From positions 12,234,001 to 12,298,000 of the forward strand of contig CM072343.1 in NCBI GenBank assembly GCA_036874045.1: a stretch of DNA of 64,000 bases, given 5' to 3'. The notes below the pieces were generated by a model that was not told where the DNA came from, made no database searches, and saw nothing but the letters and a program-made list of their open reading frames with translations. Below are positions 58,480 to 64,000 of the stretch, piece by piece (position 1 is the first letter of the stretch; each line of letters begins with the position of its first letter). The DNA is from Cymodocea nodosa (lineage: Eukaryota > Streptophyta > Magnoliopsida > Alismatales > Cymodoceaceae). A program made the translations under genes and the position numbers.

Positions 58480-59270
58480 GGGTACAGATGTAGACATTGG
58501 AAATTATCAAGGCCTCAATGTCCATTATTGACAACGGCGAAGAAGGAAGAAAAATGAAAAGTTATATTGGCAACATGACAATTTCTTTATGGAATAGCTG
58601 TAAATGGGATTGAAGTATCTACCACTTGCATATATAGTAGGGAAGGAATAGAATATACACAAAGATTGTTGGATCCATCATTACTATATCAAATATACAA
58701 TTGTAGGAAAATTTATTAGATGAAGCAAAATCTTTTCTCACAATTTTGTGGGTTATTAAAAAATATGAAAGTAATATCAGATAGTAGAAGTATGACTGTA
58801 GAGGAGAAACTTGCTATATTTTTAGTGATAGTTGGACAAAATCAGAGGTATGAAGTAACTAAAGAGTGCTTTCATCATTCGGTATGGACTATCAGTATAT
58901 GTTTCAATAAAATGGTAAATGCTATATTAAAAATAGGTGATATGCTTTTAGTTAAATATGAAGTTACTATACATAGTTGAATTCAAAATGATGGCAATGC
59001 TTATTCATACTTGAAGGTACACACTTCAACATTTACTTTACATATTCTTATTTGATGTTATTCATTTATATATTAATTATATTTATTTTTGATATGAGTA
59101 GGATTGTATAGGTACTATTGATGGTACACATTAAAGCTACAATTTATGAAAAGAAAAATGCCCAATTTAGAAATAGAAAAGGTGACTTGTCACAAAATGT
59201 ATTGGTTGTATGCAATTTTGATATGGAATTTACCTATGTTCTTAGTGTGATGCGTGTCTTCCATCAAGTA
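58480..59270 (+). pseudogene. Harbinger transposase (DDE_Tnp_4 type), truncated
   Basis: N-terminal helical part FSQFCGLLKNMKVISDSRSMTVEEKLAIFL (58735-58835, quoted in pieces: SRSMTVEEKLAIFL), FHHSVWTISICFNKM; then after a probable intron (about 58981-59101) the first catalytic block DCIGTIDGTH with its Asp, HIKATIYEKKNAQFRNRKGD and QNVLVVCNFDMEFTYVLS. A short deletion in the usual GWEGSAHD region shifts the frame, and DARVFH is still readable at about 59250. The second Asp and the Glu are missing because the element is cut. Confidence 0.75.
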
Positions 59271-59627
59271 TATGTATGTGTCATTGAATATGGTTGTATT
59301 TCTTTGATAATTTGTACAGGGATAAACTTGTCTTTTTGTGTATCACCAACCATTGCCCCTATATATGTAAGGGGTTATCCACGTCCAAGGGATGCCATGC
59401 CATGCCGTGCCAAACCATCCCTTGATTTTGTTCTCCCCTTTCTTTGTACCAGCAACCATACAGCAAAGAATCACGATAGATTGATCACTCGTGGATGTAC
59501 CCGTGTTGGGGAACCACGTAAATTTGTTATTTTTCGAATTCTCCACTCGCAATCCTCTCTTCCATGCAGATCTCTTCTCCACGCCACCCCTAGATGCTCC
59601 ACGTTTGTTTGATCTTTCCGCACAACA
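59271..59627 (+). mobile_element. 5' LTR of Tork/Tnt1-like copia element E
   Basis: Right end CACAACA at 59627 is fixed by the PBS. The left border is not sharply visible; about 59270 is my estimate from where transposase similarity ends. A TATA-like CTATATATG at 59360 would be the promoter. Higher GC than the Sirevirus LTRs. Confidence 0.6.
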
Positions 59628-59629
59628 AT

Positions 59630-59641
59630 TGATATCAGAGC
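59630..59641 (+). promoter_or_regulatory. Primer-binding site of element E
   Basis: TGATATCAGAGC, one base from TGGTATCAGAGC (tRNA-Met type), two bases after the LTR. Confidence 0.8.
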
Positions 59642-59666
59642 CAGGTTGGACATCTCTAGGTTTGCA

Positions 59667-60040
59667 TCTGAAGTTTCGAAGAGTTTCATCAAGGTTCAAG
59701 CCATTTCCGCAAGGGATCTCTCTATTGTTGTAACTGCTGTCGTTGTCGGCGTCAGTCTGCACACTCTGACGCCAAGTCGTGCGCCTTCCTCGTCTGTGCT
59801 CCGTTGCATCTCAAATTTTGAGGAAGTGTAGTAAGCTTCCTGAAATTCCTTCATTTAAGATTTCGAAGAGATTGATCAAGGTTTAAGCCATTTCCACAAG
59901 GATATTCCCCATTGCCGCAACTGCTGTCGTTGCCGGCGCCAGTCTGCACACTCCGATGCCAAGTCGTGCGCCTTCCTCTCTATTGCTCCGTTGCGTCTTA
60001 AATTTTGAGGACATGTAGTAAGCTTCCTGAACTTCCTTCC
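59667..60040 (+). repeat. Tandem duplication, 2 x 187 bp, in the leader of element E
   Basis: TTTCGAAGAG starts at 59674 and 59861; AGTAAGCTTCCTGAA ends both units. The copies differ at a moderate number of sites, including small indels. It lies between PBS and gag. Confidence 0.85.
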
Positions 60041-60367
60041 TGGTCAGAAGTTTCGTATTCAGAGAGATACAGTAGAAGGCGTCTGATTAGGGCATAACAG
60101 TTTTCTAGACGAGTGACTCTTTGATTGTCGGATTTTGGGCATTTTGTGATTGTGGTTTTGTGCTTAGTTTGTGTAAGTATTTGTTAATGTTTTGTGATAA
60201 GTAGTGTGCTTGGCTTGTGGCTGATTGCATTTCGTTGAAATCAGTAGTTTCAGTAGCATATTGTTGTTGAGATATTGCTTGCTATTGTGTACCTTGCCGC
60301 AGAATTGTGTTTGTTGAAATTACATTATATCTTGTGTGTATTGCTGGTTGTTTGTTGTTTTGAAAAC
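60041..60367 (+). other. Rest of the element E leader
   Basis: T/G-rich untranslated leader before gag; no feature seen. Confidence 0.5.
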
Positions 60368-61105
60368 ATGAATACTTCGGGATTGAAGATAGAAAAGTTT
60401 GATGGTAAGAATAGCTTTAGCTTATGGCAAATTAAGATGAAAGTACTTCTAAAGCAATAAGGTATTTAGGCTCCTTTAAATAAGGAAACTACTCTGAACA
60501 GAAATTCGCCAGAGTTTAAATTGCAGGAGGAGAAAGCTCACTCCACCATCTTGTTGTGTTTGTCTGATGAAGTTATAATAGAAGTTGCTGATGAATCTAC
60601 CTCATTAGGTCTTTGACAGAAACTTGAGTCATTGTATATGACTAAGTCTTTAACAAACAAATTATTGTTAAAGCAGAGACTGTTCTCTTTAAAGATGATA
60701 GAATGTGTACCTCTTAAGCAGCATTTAGATCAGCTAAATGCTATTCTGATGGAACTCAAGAATATTGGAGTAATCATAGAAGATGAAGATGCAGCTCTTA
60801 TCTTGCTTTGTTCACTCCCATTGAGTTATGAAAACTTTGTTCAGTATTGTGTAGTTGGAAGAGATTTAATTACACTGGAAGAAGTGAGGTCTAACCTTCA
60901 TTCCAAAGAGCTTAGACACATGGTGCATGGTAGAAACGAGACAAGTGATGTTGACCTCTCAGCTCAACAGCAAGAGAACAGGGGAAGAAGCCAGAGACAA
61001 GGTGGAGGGAAGAATAGAAGCAGAAGTAAGTCGAAGGGCAAATACTCTAGGGATACTTGCCATTATTGTAAGGAGAAAGGACACTGAAAATCACATTGTC
61101 CCAAG
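60368..61105 (+). pseudogene. gag of copia element E
   Basis: Start at the ATG at 60368 (MNTSGLKIEKFDG). Landmarks of a Tnt1/Tork-type UBN2 gag: FSLWQIKMKVLLKQ, LESLYMTKSLTNKLLLKQ, LKQHLDQLNAILMELKNIG, LLCSLPLSYENF; then a basic RSRSKSKGKYSR stretch and a CCHC knuckle CHYCKEKGH-KSHC in which the residue after His is a TGA. Other stops: TAA after KVLLKQ (60458) and TGA before QKLESLY (60614). Confidence 0.87.
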
Positions 61106-64000
61106 CTTATGAACAAAGGAAAGACTGTTGTGGCAAAAACCAGTTCTACGTCAAGTGATGACTTTTCTCTTATAGTTTGTTGTAGTGCCTATTCTAATGA
61201 TCAGTGGATTATAGACTCAGGAGCTTCACATCATATGACTCCTACTAGGGAGTATTTTGACACCTACAAGCAGGTGGAGGGTGGTCAAGTGACTTTGGCC
61301 AATGATGATGTGTATTCTAGAGTTGGTGTGGGCACTATAAAATTTAAATTGCATGATGGCACAGTTAAAATTCTGGAGGACGTTTGGCACGTCCCAAAGC
61401 TTGGAAAAAGTCTGATCTCATTGATGGCCATTGATGCTAAGGGATTATAGATATATAGGTGGTGAAGGAAAGATTAGCATACTGAAAGGTTCGTTAGTTG
61501 TTATGAAGGGAACCAAATCTGGTCCTTTATACATTTTACAAGGCACTCCAATTGTTGGCACAGCTACATTAGCTATATCTGGTCAGTAGGATTTTTCTGT
61601 CATGTGGCACTCAAAGATGGGTCATTTAGGGCAGAAAGGAATGCATAAATTGAGTAGTCTGGGCAAGTTTGATGGGCACAATGTTGCTTGTATTAACATG
61701 TGCAAGCATTGTCTTTGGCAAACAGAAAAGAGTATCATTTACACGCAGTCAGCATAGCTCCAAGGGAGTTCTTGATTATATTCATGCTGATTGTTGGAGG
61801 CCTTTACGCTAGCCTTCTATTGTAGATTTCAGATATTTTCTTTCTATCATTGACTGTCATTCAAGGATGAACTGGGTTTTCTTTTTGACACACAAACGTG
61901 AAGCTTTTTCTTGCTTCAAGCATTGGAAGAAGCAGGTAGAAAACCAAACAAACAGAAAGGTAAAATATCTTAGAACTGATAATAGTCTTGAGTTTTGTTC
62001 TCAAGAATTTGGTAACTTTTGTAAAGATGAAGGTATTACACGGCATAACACTGTCAGGTATACCCCTCAGCAAAATGGAGTGACTGAAAGATTGAATAGA
62101 ACACTCCTAGAAAAGGCACGTTGTATGCTGTCTCATGTAGGTTTGAGCAAGAAGTTTTGGGCAGAGACTGTTAACATAGCTTCCTATCTGGTAAACAGGT
62201 CCCCTTCTAGTGGCTTAGATGGGAAGATACCTCTTGAGGTATAGTTGAAAAGATCTGCTAGTTATTCAAAACTCAGAATTTTTGGGTGTCCAACTTACTA
62301 TCATGTGAACAATGGCAAGCTGGAACCATGTGCTAAGAAAGACATATTTGTGGGCTATGGTGTTGGTGTAAAGGGATACAGGATATATGATATTAAATCT
62401 CACAAAGTAATATATAGTCGTGATGTTACTTTTGATGAGAATTCTCTTTTGCAGGCAACAGATAAACTAGCAAGTGAAACATCAGAAATTGAGCACACCC
62501 TTCCTGAACAGATGGAGATAGATGACGCACAGCAGCTGCCTATCACTGATCAAGTTGAAATTAGAGAAATCTCATCTGAAATTTAGGAAAATGAAGTTGA
62601 AGAGGAAGAGGTGGAGCAACCACCACCAAGAACCATTGACAAAGATCGTCCTAGAAGAGATGTTAGACCTCCGATTAGATATGGCTACGACAGTTTGGTT
62701 GCTTTTGCCTTACAAGTAGCAGTTGAGGTGGAGGATTCTGTTGATCCACCTACATATGAAGCTGCAATGAAAGATTCAGAAGCTGGTCTTTGGATGTCTA
62801 CTATGGAGGAGGAACTTTAATTTCTCCATAAGAATAAGACTTGGGAACTGGTGAAACGCCCAAAGAACACAAATATTGTTGGTTGCAAATGGGTCTATAA
62901 GAAGAAGATTGAGACTCAAGGCAACGCAGGTGTGCAGCACAAGGCAAGATTAGTCGCTAAAGGTTATTCACAGCGAGAAGGAGTTGACTTTAATGAGGTA
63001 TTTGCTCCTGTTGTACGTTATACATCTATTAGAATTTTGTTATCCATTGCTGCAGCACAGAATTTAGAATTGGAACAACTAGATGTAAAGATGGACTTCT
63101 TGCATGGAGAGTTGGAAGAAAATATTTGGATGGAACAACCAACAGGGTTTGTGGTGAAAGGTAAATCTGATTGGGTGTGCAAATTAAATAAGTCCTTGTA
63201 TGGATTTAAACAGTCACCACGACAATAGTATAAAATGTTTGATACCTTTATAGTTAAAGTTGGTTTTAGACGCAGCAACTATGATTCATGTGTATATGTT
63301 AAAACTCTTGATAAGAGTACACATGTTTATTTGTTATTGTATGTTGATATTCTTATAGCTGCGAAGAATATCGAAGTGATATAGGAGCTGAAGGACACAT
63401 TAAAATCAGAATTTGATATGAAGGATCTTGATTCAGTTGGCAGAATTCTTGGAATGGAGATTAGACGTGAAAGAAATTTTAGTAAATTGTTTTTGAATCA
63501 ACAAAAGTATATTGAGAAGATCCTTAGCAGATTTGGTATGGCTTCATGCAAAGCCATTAGCATGCCTTGTGACAGAAATGTCAAATTGTCATTTGCGATG
63601 TGTCTACAAACTGATTCTGAAAAGCTTGATATGCAGCGAGTTCCTTATGCACAGACAGTTGGAAGTCTTATATATGCTATGGTATGCACTAGGCCTGATC
63701 TAGCATATCCTTTGAGTGTTGTCAGTAGGTTCATGTCCAATCCAGGCAGGGAACATTGGAAAACAGTTAAAATGATATTCAGATATTTGAAAGGAACTTT
63801 AGGTGTTGGCTTGATGTATGTAGCAGATCAGGGTTGTACTATGGTTGGTTATACAGACTCAGATTATGTAGGTGATGTTGACAGAAGGAGATCATTATCT
63901 GGTTATGTCTATACATTTGCAGGTTCTATTATAAGTTAGAAATCAACTCTTCAGCCTACGGTATCTCTGTCCACAATTGAGGTTGAATATGTGACTATGA
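61106..64000 (+). pseudogene. pol of copia element E, runs off the window
   Basis: Protease WIIDSGASHHMT (61205-61240); GAG-pre-integrase (61450-61740) with TAG at 61448; integrase HADCW (first Asp), LRTDNSLEF (second Asp), NGVTERLNRT (Glu), FGCPTYYHV; RT WVYKKK, ARLVAKGYSQ, QLDVKMDFLHG, SLYGFKQSPRQ; RNase H YTDSDYVGDVDRRRSLSGYV. The RT active-site block reads LLYVDILIA at about 63335-63362: one Asp codon of YVDD is gone. Stops at 62242, 62583, 62818, 63226, 63381 and 63938. The C-terminal RNase H and 3' LTR lie beyond the window. Confidence 0.9.

Larger units (their letters stand above)
55743..59270 (+). mobile_element. PIF/Harbinger DNA transposon, truncated at the right
   Basis: Left end after TTA (55740-55742): GGTAGGGTTTGTATACTCG followed by ATCTAACG...CATCAGATTTCG and GAATTTGAATTCC/AATTCATTTTCC inverted segments, very similar to the reversed right end of the MITE at 10751-11730. 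Inside are a Myb/SANT-like ORF1 and a transposase ORF2 in the usual Harbinger pair. The right end is replaced by the LTR of the Tork-like copia element near 59270. Confidence 0.78.

Noticed and set aside
59343..59762. Minus-strand 139-codon frame
   Set aside because: Antisense to the LTR/PBS/leader of element E, which are firmly placed.

Overview
This is nuclear DNA of a flowering plant. It holds one spliced host gene, a plant-type 6-phosphofructokinase, set in densely nested, mostly dead transposable elements. AT-rich sequence, GT-AG introns, tRNA-Met and tRNA-Asp type primer-binding sites, Sirevirus (Ty1/copia), Athila-like (Ty3/gypsy) and PIF/Harbinger elements all fit a plant with a repeat-rich genome. 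The species cannot be named from the sequence. No bacterial genes, tRNA/rRNA genes or CRISPR arrays were seen.

Layout. (1) 1-8788, minus strand: Sirevirus copy M1 (3' LTR fragment, extra ORF3, pol with a large deletion, gag with a 385-bp tandem duplication, PBS, 5' LTR fragment). (2) 8797-14045, plus strand: a pol end (P1), a complete LTR carrying a MITE, then PBS and gag (P2). (3) 14046-43598, minus strand: Sirevirus copy M2, split by a solo Sirevirus LTR (16368-17948), a solo Athila-like LTR (18937-20810) and a plus-strand Sirevirus P3 (21884-41751). P3 is itself interrupted in gag by an Athila-like element (23871-32156) with a perfect 5-bp target duplication. (4) 43599-45108: 3' end and LTR of a second Sirevirus family. 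(5) 45109-50706: host flank and nine exons of the phosphofructokinase gene. (6) 50707-64000: probably its tenth intron or a truncation, holding a decayed copia pol on the minus strand, a PIF/Harbinger transposon, and a Tork/Tnt1-like copia element that runs off the window.

The Sireviruses share one plan: LTR of about 1.6 kb (TGTTGAG...CCTACA), PBS TGGTATCAGAGC, gag with a CCHC knuckle and coiled coil, pol (protease, integrase, RT, RNase H), a long spacer, an extra ORF3 after pol, several polypurine tracts, 3' LTR. Every copy is disabled, and several stop codons are shared between copies.

The most unusual observation is in the LTRs. The copia and gypsy LTRs carry a homologous regulatory-looking block, with exact 20-base and 16-base matches at the same 83-bp spacing, plus dozens of dispersed CGTTAAGTTAG/CCGTTGAGTTA motifs, often next to CACGTG boxes. 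A related Athila-like solo LTR has different sequence at that position, which suggests exchange of a promoter module between retrotransposon superfamilies.
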